The position numbers were made by a program, and so were the translations under genes. Positions 9,354 to 18,454 of a stretch of 64,000 nt of DNA are shown here, in pieces; positions within the stretch are counted from its first letter, which is position 1; each line of letters opens with the position of its first letter. The notes under the pieces are model-generated. The model was given only the letters and a program-made list of their open reading frames with translations, searched no databases and was not told where the DNA came from. The DNA is taken from NCBI GenBank assembly GCA_050031985.1, contig JBNAIG010000043.1:42455-106454 (forward strand), written 5' to 3'. The stretch comes from SZUA-368 sp028533045. GTDB taxonomy: Bacteria; Spirochaetota; Spirochaetia; DSM-2461.

Positions 9354-9962
9354 ATGACCGGGAAAAACGATCCGGCTCAAATCCGGCTGACCGAACTTCT
9401 TACCCTTCTTCCCCAGCTTGAGGAGGAAGAAGAGACTCTAAACTCCCGCTTAATCGGCCGCTATCTAAACGCCACCCCCGATTCGGTGCGGAAAGATATC
9501 AGTCGACTCAATCGGGAAGGGCGGTCCGGAGCCTACGAGGGAAAGGACCTGTCCGAAGGGATTAGGGAACTTCTGGGTTTGGAAGGAAAAAAGAAAGTCT
9601 GCCTTGCCGGACTGGGATCGCTGGGACTTCACATAATGGAACTCCTGGAGAATTCGGAGCATGTGGAACTGGTAGCCGCCTTTGACAGCAAGATGAACCG
9701 GGTGGAACGAACCGATGCAACCGTAGAGCTGTTCCCCGCTTGGGAGATCCCGGAAATCACCGCGCGATACGGAGTGGAAGCGGGAATTATCGCCACCGAA
9801 CCGGAGGATGCAGAAAAAACCCTGAACCGTATGAGCGAGGGAGGCGTCAGGGGAATACTAAACCTTTCCGGCTGGTACCTGCCCCGGGATGAAGAGGGTC
9901 CTTCCATAAAAAACGTCAATATCGGCGCCATGCTCCTGGAGCTGTTGTGCCGTATGAAATAG
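9354..9962 (+). CDS. rex: Rex-like redox-sensing transcriptional repressor
   Basis: 202 residues, close to the usual Rex length. The N-terminal winged helix (about 5-70, with LIGRYLNATPDSVRKDISRL) is followed by a Rossmann fold whose nucleotide-binding loop is AGLGSLG near residues 85-91, then AAFDSKMNRV and, near the end, GILNLSGWYLP, which mirrors Rex GILNFAP. Rex senses the NADH/NAD+ ratio and represses fermentation and respiration genes. A matching operator lies just upstream, supporting autoregulation. The gene ends 37 bp before serA, so the two probably form an operon, an unusual pairing. The sequence is rather divergent from classical Rex, so its ligand should be treated as predicted. 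Confidence 0.75.
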   Translation: MTGKNDPAQIRLTELLTLLPQLEEEEETLNSRLIGRYLNATPDSVRKDISRLNREGRSGAYEGKDLSEGIRELLGLEGKKKVCLAGLGSLGLHIMELLENSEHVELVAAFDSKMNRVERTDATVELFPAWEIPEITARYGVEAGIIATEPEDAEKTLNRMSEGGVRGILNLSGWYLPRDEEGPSIKNVNIGAMLLELLCRMK

Positions 9963-9999
9963 TAGAAAACGAGAAAGAAAAGAAACGAGGAGAACAGAC

Positions 10000-11166
10000 A
10001 TGTACAGTATTCAGACACTGAATAAAATTTCCGCCAAAGGCCTGGACAGAATGGACCGGGAAAATTATGAAATCGCTTCGGAGCTTACCCAGCCCGATGC
10101 TATTCTTGTAAGAAGCATGAAACTCCATGATATGGACTTCCCCGCATCGGTAAAAGCCATAGGTCGTGCCGGCGCCGGAGTTAACAATATCCCCCTGGAC
10201 AAGTGTTCCGAAAAAGGAATTGTAGTCTTCAACACCCCCGGAGCCAACGCCAACAGTGTAAAAGAACTCGTACTGGCAGCCCTCCTCGTATCCTCCCGTG
10301 ATATCATCGGCGGAGTTAACTGGATTCAGGGCGAAGCCGACAAGGGCGACGAAGTACCCAAAATCGTAGAAAAGGGCAAATCCAACTTTGCCGGACCGGA
10401 AATCATGGGCAAAACCCTGGGTGTTATCGGACTGGGAGCCATCGGAGCCCTCGTTGCCAACGCCGCCAGCGGCCTGGGAATGAACGTCCTCGGCTATGAT
10501 CCCTTCATCTCCGTAGACGCCGCCTGGGGACTCTCCAGAAACGTGACCAAAGCCATCAGTCTTGACCAGATGCTTAGCCAGTGCGACTACATCAGCCTCC
10601 ACCTTCCCCTCAACGACAAAACCCGAGGCCTCATCGGCGGCGAGAAATTCGACGTCATGAAAGACAACATCCGCATTATGAACTTCGCCCGAGGCGGCCT
10701 GGTAAACAACGAAGACCTCCTGGCTCAGATAGAAAAAGGCAAAGTAGCCGCCTATGTAACCGACTTCCCCGAAGCGGAACTCCTGGGCAACCCCAAGGTC
10801 ATTACCGTGCCCCACCTGGGAGCCTCCTCCCCGGAAGCGGAAGAAAACTGCGCCATTATGGCGGTTGATCAGGTAAAGGACTACCTGGAAAACGGTAACA
10901 TCGTGAACTCTGTAAACTTCCCCGCCTGTTCCATGGAAAGAGCGGGAGGCCAGCGACTCATCATCGCCAACAAGAATATTCCCGACATGATGCGTCAGTT
11001 CCTCTCCGTCCTGGCCGATGCAGGTATCAACGTAGACGACATGACCAACCGCCACAAAGGCGACGTGGCCTACAACATCATCGACGTACCCTGCTGCGGC
11101 ATCACCGAAGATATCACCAAGAAGATAGAGGCCATCGACGGGGTTATTATGACCCGGATACTCTAG
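10000..11166 (+). CDS. serA: D-3-phosphoglycerate dehydrogenase
   Basis: 388 residues. The 2-hydroxyacid dehydrogenase fold shows GRAGAGVNNI (about 57-66), the NAD-binding GLGAIG near residues 147-152, FARGG with the substrate arginine, and the catalytic histidine in VPHLGASSPEAEEN. A short ACT domain occupies about 320-388 (serine or other amino-acid binding). It catalyses the first step of serine synthesis from 3-phosphoglycerate. GAGGAG lies 7 nt upstream of the ATG. It follows the Rex-like gene by 37 bp, which would tie serine synthesis to redox state. The short single-ACT form is typical of many anaerobes. Confidence 0.93.
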   Translation: MYSIQTLNKISAKGLDRMDRENYEIASELTQPDAILVRSMKLHDMDFPASVKAIGRAGAGVNNIPLDKCSEKGIVVFNTPGANANSVKELVLAALLVSSRDIIGGVNWIQGEADKGDEVPKIVEKGKSNFAGPEIMGKTLGVIGLGAIGALVANAASGLGMNVLGYDPFISVDAAWGLSRNVTKAISLDQMLSQCDYISLHLPLNDKTRGLIGGEKFDVMKDNIRIMNFARGGLVNNEDLLAQIEKGKVAAYVTDFPEAELLGNPKVITVPHLGASSPEAEENCAIMAVDQVKDYLENGNIVNSVNFPACSMERAGGQRLIIANKNIPDMMRQFLSVLADAGINVDDMTNRHKGDVAYNIIDVPCCGITEDITKKIEAIDGVIMTRIL

Positions 11167-11340
11167 TATTTTTATACCCCTTTTCCGGGGCCGTTCCGGG
11201 CAAAATTGCCCGGAACCGGGCTGTCCGGAGCTCCGGGGCTGAACCGCTCCCCTACTTCGTGGGGGGAGCTGCCCCTCCGGCCCGTCGGCTCCGCCTCCGG
11301 TCGGCCTAACGGCCCCCCTCCCATCCCTCGTCCTTAAAAA
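11167..11340. repeat. GC-rich intergenic island 1
   Basis: Between the convergent serA and SMP-30-like genes lies a very GC-rich stretch unlike the flanking DNA. It starts with a near-perfect hairpin (GTTCCGGGCAA, AA, TTGCCCGGAAC; 11193-11216) that may terminate serA although no T run follows, then a second hairpin around CTCCCCTACTTCGTGGGGGG, then GTCGGCCTAACGGC. The word GTCGGCCTAA recurs in island 3. No coding potential is seen. Confidence 0.5.
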
Positions 11341-11343
11341 AGC

Positions 11344-12180
11344 CTAATCCAGGCCCAGATAAATAACCCGGTTATCAAAGAACGTGGGAACAAGCAGGCC
11401 ATTGTTCGCTTCCACATACTCAAAATCGGCCGCATTGATATTAACTTCCGTCGTATCGCTCACAACCACAGGTTCGGACGCAGCAGAAATAATCTGAATC
11501 TTTCCCTTCCAGTCACTCACAACATAAGAACCGTCACCCAAAGGCTTAAGGCCGTCGATTCCCCCCTTGAGAGGGATTTCCAGAGTCTGTGACTTATCTT
11601 CAAGACTAATACGAACCAAACCGGCCGATGTTCCGGCCAACAGTTCAACTCCGTCCATAAATAGACCGTTAGGCTTTTTATACTCTGTCAATTCCAGCCA
11701 GGTCTCGGCAGCTCCGTTTACAAGAACACCAATTTTACTGGCTCCCGTATCGGAAAAATATACGGTTCCCCTTTCATCAATGGCGATATCATTCAGAAAT
11801 TTGGCCCCTTCCACCTCAATGGTGTTCACAATGGCAGCAGCCGTCACATCCACCACATGAATGCGATTAATATCGCTAACGTAGAGCCTCCCATCGTACA
11901 AGCCCATACCCTTGGGAGCATCCATGCCGCCCACCCATTCCAGGGGGTCCGCCGTACCGTCCGCTTTTAACCGTGAAATAAATCCTGCCCCGTTTCTTTC
12001 CGTGGGCTTACCGTTGATATTGGAAACATAAATGACTCCCGATTCTCCGTCAAAATACACCGATTCGGTCGTATTCAATCCTTCCGGGCTCATCCAACTT
12101 TCAGACACACCCGTCGTAGTGGAACAGGACGCCCAAAGGATAAAGACCGACAGGGCAGCGATAATTTTAAGTGATTTCAT
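11344..12180 (-). CDS. Lipoprotein with SMP-30/gluconolactonase-like beta-propeller
   Basis: 278 residues. A signal peptide ends in the lipobox LWASC, so the mature protein is lipid-anchored. The rest consists of repeated short beta motifs (VIYVSNINGKP, RLYVSDINRIHVVD, TVYFSDTGASKIGV, SYVVSDWKGKIQII) as in six-bladed SMP-30/NHL-type propellers. Acidic residues that could bind a metal are present, but I cannot assign a substrate. GGAGGAATT precedes the ATG. The divergent AraC-type regulator at 12325 may control it. Confidence 0.75.
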   Translation of the reverse strand: MKSLKIIAALSVFILWASCSTTTGVSESWMSPEGLNTTESVYFDGESGVIYVSNINGKPTERNGAGFISRLKADGTADPLEWVGGMDAPKGMGLYDGRLYVSDINRIHVVDVTAAAIVNTIEVEGAKFLNDIAIDERGTVYFSDTGASKIGVLVNGAAETWLELTEYKKPNGLFMDGVELLAGTSAGLVRISLEDKSQTLEIPLKGGIDGLKPLGDGSYVVSDWKGKIQIISAASEPVVVSDTTEVNINAADFEYVEANNGLLVPTFFDNRVIYLGLD

Positions 12181-12324
12181 AATTCCTCCAAAACAATCAA
12201 CCGGCTGATTATGACTCTTTGATTCTCTGCATGCTTATGAAACCAGCATAGACCGAATGACTCTGGACAGATAGGAAGGATATAAAGTATTTTATTGTAT
12301 AATATGCAAGCTAAGGAGTAAAGA

Positions 12325-13236
12325 ATGCCCCTTCAAGACCGTCATGTAGACCGAATCATTCCCATTGAGTACAAAGGAAATGAGAAAATAGCAGAAGAGT
12401 TTATAGAAGACCGACTCAGGCTGATTATAATAGAAGGGGGAGAGGCCTCCCTCCTCATAAACGGAATAACTCTGGCAGCCACTGCGCCCTCAGTCTTGGC
12501 TCTCTGCCCTCAAGACAGGGTAAAAATCCTAAGCAGCCATAAGTTTGCCGCCCGATCCTTCAACTTTGCCCCTAACTTCGTTAACAGCAGCTTCACCTTC
12601 GAAGCCCTCAAGAAAAATGACTTCGCCACCATGGATGACCGGCACGACCGGAACGTACTGCGCATATTCCACAGACGTCGTCCTCAGTTTAACGGCCTGG
12701 CACCTCTTCCTTCATCCCTGTTTCTCAATATTACGGAATGGCTTGATATTATTGGTAAGGAAACGGTTGTACAAAGCGACAACTGGTGGTCCTGTCGCAT
12801 CCGGCGTTACCTCCTACAGATACTTTATCTTACGGAAGATGTCTACCAGGAACTGCTCATGAATAACTTTGAACAAAAGGCTCCCACGGGAGACCCCTAC
12901 GTCAAAACGGCCCTGGAATACATTCACACCAACTACCACCGGGACATCTCCCTGGATGCCCTCTGCGATATAACCAACCTGAACAGAACCTCCCTAAACA
13001 GGAGATTCAAGGAAGTAACCGGCCATACCCTCATAGACTATCTCATAAAACACCGTATGTCCGTTGCCTGCGACGCCTTGGCCAATACGGGTCTTAAAGT
13101 AAAGGATATAGCCGAATCCTGCGGTTTTTCCGACGATGCCTATTTTAGCAAAATCTTCTCAAAGAGATTGGGAGTAACCCCTGCGGCCTATCGCACAAGG
13201 GCAAAAGAAGAACAAAAGCCTAAGGCGGCGACCTAG
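12325..13236 (+). CDS. AraC-family transcriptional regulator
   Basis: 303 residues. The N-terminal half (about 1-170) is a ligand- or cupin-like domain of unknown specificity; the C-terminal 100 residues (about 195-295) form the double helix-turn-helix of AraC proteins, with ISLDALCDITNLNRTSLNRRF and VKDIAESCGFSDDAYFSKIF. AAGGAG lies 7 nt upstream of the ATG, and TATAAT lies about 20 nt before that. It is divergent from the SMP-30-like lipoprotein gene, its most likely target. Its stop codon overlaps that of the convergent parvulin gene inside CCTAGG, leaving no room for a terminator. Confidence 0.88.
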   Translation: MPLQDRHVDRIIPIEYKGNEKIAEEFIEDRLRLIIIEGGEASLLINGITLAATAPSVLALCPQDRVKILSSHKFAARSFNFAPNFVNSSFTFEALKKNDFATMDDRHDRNVLRIFHRRRPQFNGLAPLPSSLFLNITEWLDIIGKETVVQSDNWWSCRIRRYLLQILYLTEDVYQELLMNNFEQKAPTGDPYVKTALEYIHTNYHRDISLDALCDITNLNRTSLNRRFKEVTGHTLIDYLIKHRMSVACDALANTGLKVKDIAESCGFSDDAYFSKIFSKRLGVTPAAYRTRAKEEQKPKAAT

Positions 13237-14072
13237 GCCTCGATCTTGGCGCTTGCCTTAAGTTCTTCCAAAAGCTCCGCCACCCGTCGGTCCCGCTCGG
13301 TATTTTCAAGACCTTTCATAACATCGGCCTTAATCTTCTCGAATTCCAGGGGAATGGAAGGAATCTTTTTGTGAACCAGAGCAATATGATACCCTAACTC
13401 GGTCTGAAAGATCTCACTAATCTTGCCCGGTTCCAGGCTAAAGGCAACCTTTTCAAACTTCTCCGCCAAGCTTCCCCGGGGGAAAGTTTCCAAGTCAACA
13501 ATCTCCTCATCGGAGTACTTCTTAGCCACCTGCTCAAAGGGTTTTCCCCCATTCAGCTCTTTCTGGGCTTCCAAAATGGTCTGAAGAGCCTTATTCGCAT
13601 CGTCCCCTTCCCGGCTGGTAAAACAAAGAATATGGGAACAGTGAATCTGTTCGGGAAGAATAAAGGTCTCCCGATTCTCTTCATAGGCAGCCAGAGCCTC
13701 CTCTTCGGAAATGGAAATATCCGCAAAAAGCTCTTTAAAGAACTCTTCCTGACGAATCTGACCTTCCAGATCCTTCCGAATAAGAGCCTGCTTCTCTTCA
13801 TCGGGCTTGCTGTCCTTGGGAAAATCCTTCAAAACCTTCTTAAAAGCCTTCTCCACGACTCCCTCATCAAGCTCAGGAACTGCCTCTTCCGCTTTAAGCA
13901 AAAAGAGAAACTGTCCCGTCACATTTCTTTCGGTAATTTCACGGAGTTCCTTCTCGGGAACTTTCATATTCGCCGGCGAATCGGCCTGAAGCCGTGAAAG
14001 CCGGTCAAACTCTCTATCAAACATATATTGGGGTACAACCCGGTCATTAATAGTCATTCCCCCAGCATACAC
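13233..14072 (-). CDS. Parvulin-type peptidyl-prolyl isomerase
   Basis: 279 residues. A helical chaperone-like N-terminal region (about 10-125, SurA/trigger-factor-like) precedes a rotamase domain (about 130-240) with IHCSHILCF, AQKELNGGKPFEQVAKKYSDE and FQTELGYHIALVHKK. No signal peptide is visible, so it appears cytoplasmic, unlike PrsA or SurA. The open frame extends to a TTG at 14156, but that lies inside a terminator. I chose GTG 14072 because GGAGG sits 7 nt upstream; ATG 14057 is the alternative. Convergent with the AraC gene, sharing stop-codon bases. Confidence 0.8.
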   Translation of the reverse strand: MYAGGMTINDRVVPQYMFDREFDRLSRLQADSPANMKVPEKELREITERNVTGQFLFLLKAEEAVPELDEGVVEKAFKKVLKDFPKDSKPDEEKQALIRKDLEGQIRQEEFFKELFADISISEEEALAAYEENRETFILPEQIHCSHILCFTSREGDDANKALQTILEAQKELNGGKPFEQVAKKYSDEEIVDLETFPRGSLAEKFEKVAFSLEPGKISEIFQTELGYHIALVHKKIPSIPLEFEKIKADVMKGLENTERDRRVAELLEELKASAKIEA

Positions 14073-14113
14073 TAATCCCCCTCCCAGAGAAAATCCCCCG
14101 ATCCCCCTTAAAC

Positions 14114-14143
14114 AAAAAAAACGCCCCCGGATAGGAGCGTTTT
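14114..14143 (-). terminator. Rho-independent terminator after the DUF898 gene
   Basis: On the minus strand AAAACGCTCC and GGGGGCGTTTT form a stem with one mismatch, followed by a run of eight T. It lies 44 bases after the DUF898 stop codon. Confidence 0.75.
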
Positions 14144-14186
14144 CTCTGTCTGGCAATTCCTCTTAAAACGAGCAGGTCCTACCGTT

Positions 14187-14963
14187 TTAAGCAGCTTCGT
14201 CCCGTTTTTCGAGACTGAATCCCGCCGCCAAAAAGCGATAAATTTCCATCTCAAACCAGGCATAGTAAATACCAAAGGTAATTATGGAAAGAAGACCGCC
14301 CTTAATCATAAGACTTAGGAGCTTGCCCCCTTCGGCGGCAAACTTAAAGGACTCATCGGTACCGTAAGTAACGTTTTCCGCCAGGTAGCCGTAGATCTTG
14401 ATAATAGCCCAGGGAGCATAAATACCCAGAGTTAAACAGCTAAGGAGATACTGTCCCAGAAGCAGACAGAAGAGCTTGCCCCCATCGGCGGTCAAACCAA
14501 AGGAAACCCCATCGTAAGAAGTTTCTTCCAAAAGATAACCGTAAATCTTGATCATGGCCCAAGGTGTATAGATACCAAAGGTAATTCCGATAAGCAGGAA
14601 CTGGACAAAAAAGATACTAAAAAACTTGCTGCCCTCTCCGCTAAATTCAAAATGCTTTTCGTCATAGCTTGTATGTTCAACCAGATATTTCACAACCTTA
14701 ATGATGGCCCAGGCATAGTAAATACCAAAAGTAATGGCACAAAGCAATCCCTGTACAAAAAGAAGACTGAACAACTCACCGCCGTTTCCGTCGAAGTCAA
14801 AGGGCTTACCCTCAAGAGTAAGGTTTTCCGCCATATACTTCCGGATTTTTACCATCGCCCAGGGAGCATAAATCCCAAAGGTAATACCACACAGGATACC
14901 CTGTACTAAAATCAGGCTGAAAAATTCGCCCCCCTTCCCGTTAAACGCGAAGTCTCTTTTCAT
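14187..14963 (-). CDS. DUF898-type membrane protein built of five tandem repeats
   Basis: 258 residues made almost entirely of five repeats of about 50 residues. Each runs: aromatic/polar start (FxFxGxGGxLFSL), a hydrophobic helix (VQGLLCAITFGIYYAWA or close variants) and an amphipathic tail (IIKVVKYLVEHTSYD). The repeats begin near residues 4, 54, 104, 154 and 206; the last is the most divergent. DUF898 (YjgN-like) proteins are inner-membrane proteins of unknown function. The start is ATG 14963, with GGAGG five bases upstream; a TTG 12 bases earlier is part of that ribosome site. It follows a small membrane-protein gene by 18 bp, probably one operon. Confidence 0.8.
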   Translation of the reverse strand: MKRDFAFNGKGGEFFSLILVQGILCGITFGIYAPWAMVKIRKYMAENLTLEGKPFDFDGNGGELFSLLFVQGLLCAITFGIYYAWAIIKVVKYLVEHTSYDEKHFEFSGEGSKFFSIFFVQFLLIGITFGIYTPWAMIKIYGYLLEETSYDGVSFGLTADGGKLFCLLLGQYLLSCLTLGIYAPWAIIKIYGYLAENVTYGTDESFKFAAEGGKLLSLMIKGGLLSIITFGIYYAWFEMEIYRFLAAGFSLEKRDEAA

Positions 14964-14981
14964 TTGTTCCTCCAAATATAA

Positions 14982-15275
14982 CTAATCGGCCCGGGCCGAT
15001 TTTGTTTCATAACGCACGGCGCTTCTTATAAAAAAACCGCAAATAGTAGCCTCTCTCGGCAGAGAATCCAGGGAGTATCCCTTTTCGCATAAAGCGACAA
15101 GACGCCTAAACCGTTTCATCCTGTTCTTCCCGTCCCATGAAAGCATTCCCACTAAACACAGAGACTGCCAGGCGGGTATGAAAAGCCAATAAGTCTTAAC
15201 CATCCCTCCATAGATAAAACCGACAACAGCAAGCAAGGAGAGAAGGATGGGAAAGTGAACAAGGATTTTTGACAT
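14982..15275 (-). CDS. Small membrane protein of unknown function
   Basis: 97 residues with two hydrophobic segments (about 6-24 and 27-45), then a basic region (KNRMKRFRRL) and a polar tail. I do not recognise a family. It lies directly upstream of the five-repeat DUF898 gene in the same direction, so a joint membrane role is plausible. No strong ribosome binding site is seen before ATG 15275. Confidence 0.55.
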   Translation of the reverse strand: MSKILVHFPILLSLLAVVGFIYGGMVKTYWLFIPAWQSLCLVGMLSWDGKNRMKRFRRLVALCEKGYSLDSLPREATICGFFIRSAVRYETKSARAD

Positions 15276-15338
15276 TCAGGTATATCTTAATGCAAAGAAC
15301 CCCTTTTTTCAAGAAATGGAGAAAATACACTAATATTT

Positions 15339-15366
15339 TGTAATATTTAACGGTATAGATTAAAAT
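15339..15366 (+). promoter_or_regulatory. Promoter of the BvgS-like kinase, near-leaderless
   Basis: TTGTAA near 15339, a spacer of about 16-17 nt, and TAAAAT (15361-15366), 9 nt before the ATG at 15376. No Shine-Dalgarno is present, so the mRNA would have at most a 2-3 nt leader. Confidence 0.45.
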
Positions 15367-15375
15367 TCACCTTAT

Positions 15376-17772
15376 ATGAAGAAATGGCTGTCCACAATTC
15401 TCCTTCTTCTAAGGGCCTCACTCTTTTGCCAGGATGCAGAACCGATGGTATTCGGAATTGTCCCCACGTCCCCTCCCGTCATGTTTCTGGATGAGCATAA
15501 TACCCCTTCCGGTTTCGCCGTAGACCTCTTTACACAAATTTTGGATGAACTGGACATACCCTACACGTTAAAAATAGATGACTTCCCCGGTACCTATTAC
15601 GGACTTGTTTCCGGAGAAGTAGATATATTTCCGACCATGCTCTACTCGGAAGAACGGGCAGAAATCCTTTACTATCCGGAGCATCCGGTGATAATCTCCT
15701 GGGGAGCCCTTTTTGTGGGAGAAAATACCCTGTTCCAGGGAATTACCGATATCACCGGACAGACTATCGGAGTGGTCAAGGAAGACCAAAATGGGAAGAA
15801 TTTCAGAGAATTCGTAGATAACCTGGATCTGAAATACCAAATACAGGAGTATAATACCTACGAAGAGCTATTCCGCAATGTACGGTTGGGACGGATCTAT
15901 GGAGGAGTCAGCAGTTATCATCACCAACTTTCCGAACGAGGGATCAAACAGACCGGAGCCGTCTTCTACCCCGAACCGGTCTACTGTGTCACCGGACGGG
16001 AACAGGGTAACCGGGAACTAATAGACAAAATATCTTCCCGGATACAGCAATTACGGAACAACCCCAGCTCCTACTACTACAGCCTGGAAAAAAAATGGTA
16101 CTACCCCCAAGGGGAAAACTTTAACCCCAAATTAATGAGAGCCTTAATCATTTCCGCCCTTCTCATCTTCCTCATCATAATCCATCTTTCCATTTACAAC
16201 CGCTTTCTGAGCCAAAAAGTCAAACGTGAAGTGGAAGCTCGGGAAAAAGACCGGGAAAAGCAGAAGAAGGTGGAACTGAAAAACGACTTTCTCTCTTCCA
16301 TCAGTCATGAACTCCGGACCCCCATGAATATCATTTCCAGCCTGGTTTACCTCCTATCCCAAACGGAACTGGACGAGAACCAGCAGCAGAAAATCAATCA
16401 GATAAATAAAGCGTCCAATATGCTTCTGGATATCATAAAGAATTTCCTGGACTTTAACCGCCTGGAAAAGGGTAAGGTCGAACTGGAAGAGCGCAGCTTC
16501 TCCCTTACAGAAGAACTTGAGGAGATCCTGAATCTTTTTTCCGGCGAAATCAGCTCAAAGGGACTTCATTTTGAAAGAAAGATTGACGAGGCAGTTCCTT
16601 CTTTCCTCCAGGGCGACCCCTACCGTCTCTCCCAGATCATCACGAATCTTTTAAATAATGCGGTAAAATTCAGCAATGAGGGGACCATAACGTTCTCTGT
16701 GGAAGTAGCCAAATCGGACAGGAAAGACTGTTTCCTCCGCTTTAGCATAAGCGACCAGGGAATCGGAATGAACCGGGAACAGCAGGAAAAACTCTTCTCT
16801 CCCTTTACCCAAGCAGACAGCAGTATCTCCCGTCAGTTTGGAGGAAGCGGCCTGGGGATGGCGATCTGCGACCAGCTCATCAAGCTGATGGGGGGAACGA
16901 TTGAGGTTGAAAGCCGGGAAGGAGAAGGAACCCGTATATCTTTCCAACTCCCCTTTGAGAAGAGAGAGGACCGGGAAAAAGAAATCGGCTCCGATCAAAA
17001 ATACTTAAACAGCTATAAAGGGGCCCGCATACTTTACGCAGAAGACAATAAAATCAACCGGGAGATAGGACAGGAACTGTTCAACATTGCCGATTTAGAG
17101 ATAGAAACAGCAGAAAATGGCCTTAAAGCAGTGGAAATGTCCGAAAAAACCCACTACGACCTGATTCTCATGGACATACAAATGCCCTTCATGGATGGGA
17201 TGTCGGCCACGAGAAAGATTCGGGAAAATGAAGAAAAATGCCATATTCCCCCAACCCCCATAGTCGCTCTCTCGGCCCACTTTCTGGAAGAGGATATAAA
17301 ATCAGCCTATGAAGCGGGCATGGATGACTATCTGACCAAGCCCATTTCCATCAAAGAACTTAATCTACTTTTTAATAAATGGCTGGCAAAATACTCCGCC
17401 ACCCAAACAAAAAGAACGGTTAAACCGGAAAAGGAACGGGCTTCCATCCCCGGTATTGATATGGATGATGTGATGGAACGGTTCGGAGGAAATTACGATC
17501 TTCTCATGGACAGCCTGACCAGTTTCGTCAACGACTACGCCCTTATGCCGGCCATGCTCATATCTCTGGAGAGCCAGGGAAATATTACAGCCACGGGAGA
17601 AAAGGTTCACACCTTGAAGGGAGTTCTGGGTAGCCTGGGAGCCTTGGATCTTTACAGGCAGGCCAGTATCCTGGAGCAGAAAATAAAGGAAACCCGGGCG
17701 ACAGCCGGTGAAGTAAGGGATTTCTCCGGGGCCCTGGAAGATTTTATCAGTAAGTTGGAAGGGAACGGTTAG
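15376..17772 (+). CDS. BvgS-like hybrid histidine kinase (solute-binding sensor, HisKA, HATPase, receiver, Hpt)
   Basis: 798 residues. A signal sequence leads into a periplasmic SBP_bac_3-type domain (about 22-250, with VFGIVPTSPPVMF and GFAVDLFTQILDEL), then a transmembrane helix (about 258-276), a phosphoacceptor helix with SSISHELRTP, HATPase_c (GGSGLGMAICDQLIKLMGG), a receiver (ILYAEDNKIN, phospho-Asp in LILMDIQMP) and a C-terminal Hpt domain with VHTLKGVLGSLG. This is the full phosphorelay layout of BvgS/EvgS. The sensor probably binds an amino acid or similar small ligand. The partner response regulator is not adjacent, as the next gene is convergent and unrelated. Confidence 0.9.
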   Translation: MKKWLSTILLLLRASLFCQDAEPMVFGIVPTSPPVMFLDEHNTPSGFAVDLFTQILDELDIPYTLKIDDFPGTYYGLVSGEVDIFPTMLYSEERAEILYYPEHPVIISWGALFVGENTLFQGITDITGQTIGVVKEDQNGKNFREFVDNLDLKYQIQEYNTYEELFRNVRLGRIYGGVSSYHHQLSERGIKQTGAVFYPEPVYCVTGREQGNRELIDKISSRIQQLRNNPSSYYYSLEKKWYYPQGENFNPKLMRALIISALLIFLIIIHLSIYNRFLSQKVKREVEAREKDREKQKKVELKNDFLSSISHELRTPMNIISSLVYLLSQTELDENQQQKINQINKASNMLLDIIKNFLDFNRLEKGKVELEERSFSLTEELEEILNLFSGEISSKGLHFERKIDEAVPSFLQGDPYRLSQIITNLLNNAVKFSNEGTITFSVEVAKSDRKDCFLRFSISDQGIGMNREQQEKLFSPFTQADSSISRQFGGSGLGMAICDQLIKLMGGTIEVESREGEGTRISFQLPFEKREDREKEIGSDQKYLNSYKGARILYAEDNKINREIGQELFNIADLEIETAENGLKAVEMSEKTHYDLILMDIQMPFMDGMSATRKIRENEEKCHIPPTPIVALSAHFLEEDIKSAYEAGMDDYLTKPISIKELNLLFNKWLAKYSATQTKRTVKPEKERASIPGIDMDDVMERFGGNYDLLMDSLTSFVNDYALMPAMLISLESQGNITATGEKVHTLKGVLGSLGALDLYRQASILEQKIKETRATAGEVRDFSGALEDFISKLEGNG

Positions 17773-17781
17773 GACTCCGCC

Positions 17782-18420
17782 CTAGGGACCGTAACTCAGT
17801 CCTACCCCTGCGAAAAGTGTTAATCCCCCGGAGTAGTCATCCCCATAGGTATCTTTGTAATCGCTGGAAGTAGCAATCTGCCAGGCGTTCCAGGCTCCCC
17901 CCAGGTAAAAACTTAAATGGACATCGGTCAAGTCATCCCCCAGAATAAAGGTGGTGTTGAATCCCGGCCCGACAACCAGAGAGTGATAATTGGTGGAATC
18001 TTCTCCCAAAATTATCCCGTTCAGGTTAATCCCGGCGGCCAGCAGGATTCGCTGGCGGTAATTGTCAAACATATACCCGCCGCCTATAAGAGAGTTGTAG
18101 CCCAGGCGAAAATCATAGCCGCTAAGAGAGCTGTCGCCGTAATACTCTTCATCAAGGTTTGTCAGTGTACTGTAACCTAGATAAGAGAGGGACAGATTCC
18201 CATATAAGCCGGGAGCCCCTGCGCCAAGTCTCATATTCTCAAAGGAAAAACAAGAGAGGGTCAAACCGACCTGCTGATTCAGTTTATATTCACATTCATC
18301 CCCATCAGCTATGAACTTACGGGTGGTGGACATATAGGTTAAATGGGCCATGGGGACAACCTCGGCTGTCAGAAAAGCGGTAATCCCGAATAACATGGCA
18401 ATGAAAGCATTCTTTTTCAC
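17782..18420 (-). CDS. Exported protein, possible outer-membrane beta-barrel
   Basis: 212 residues with an N-terminal signal peptide (KKNAFIAMLFGITAFLTAEV). The mature part is rich in Gly, Tyr and alternating hydrophobic residues (NLSLSYLGYSTL, HLSFYLGGAWNAWQIA) and ends in LFAGVGLSYGP, which suggests beta strands of an outer-membrane barrel. I do not recognise a family. The start is GTG 18420 with AAGGAG five bases upstream. It follows gluconate kinase by about 34 bp in the same direction and may be co-transcribed. Confidence 0.6.
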   Translation of the reverse strand: MKKNAFIAMLFGITAFLTAEVVPMAHLTYMSTTRKFIADGDECEYKLNQQVGLTLSCFSFENMRLGAGAPGLYGNLSLSYLGYSTLTNLDEEYYGDSSLSGYDFRLGYNSLIGGGYMFDNYRQRILLAAGINLNGIILGEDSTNYHSLVVGPGFNTTFILGDDLTDVHLSFYLGGAWNAWQIATSSDYKDTYGDDYSGGLTLFAGVGLSYGP

Positions 18421-18454
18421 CTTGACTCCTTGTGGCTATTATAGGCAAATCAAC

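Noticed and set aside
9916..11055. A 379-codon open frame on the minus strand
   Set aside because: It is antisense to serA and to the end of the Rex-like gene; both are supported by motifs, and this frame has none.
14154..14156. TTG 14156 as the start of the parvulin gene
   Set aside because: It lies upstream of the DUF898 terminator hairpin; the internal GTG 14072 has GGAGG at the right distance.
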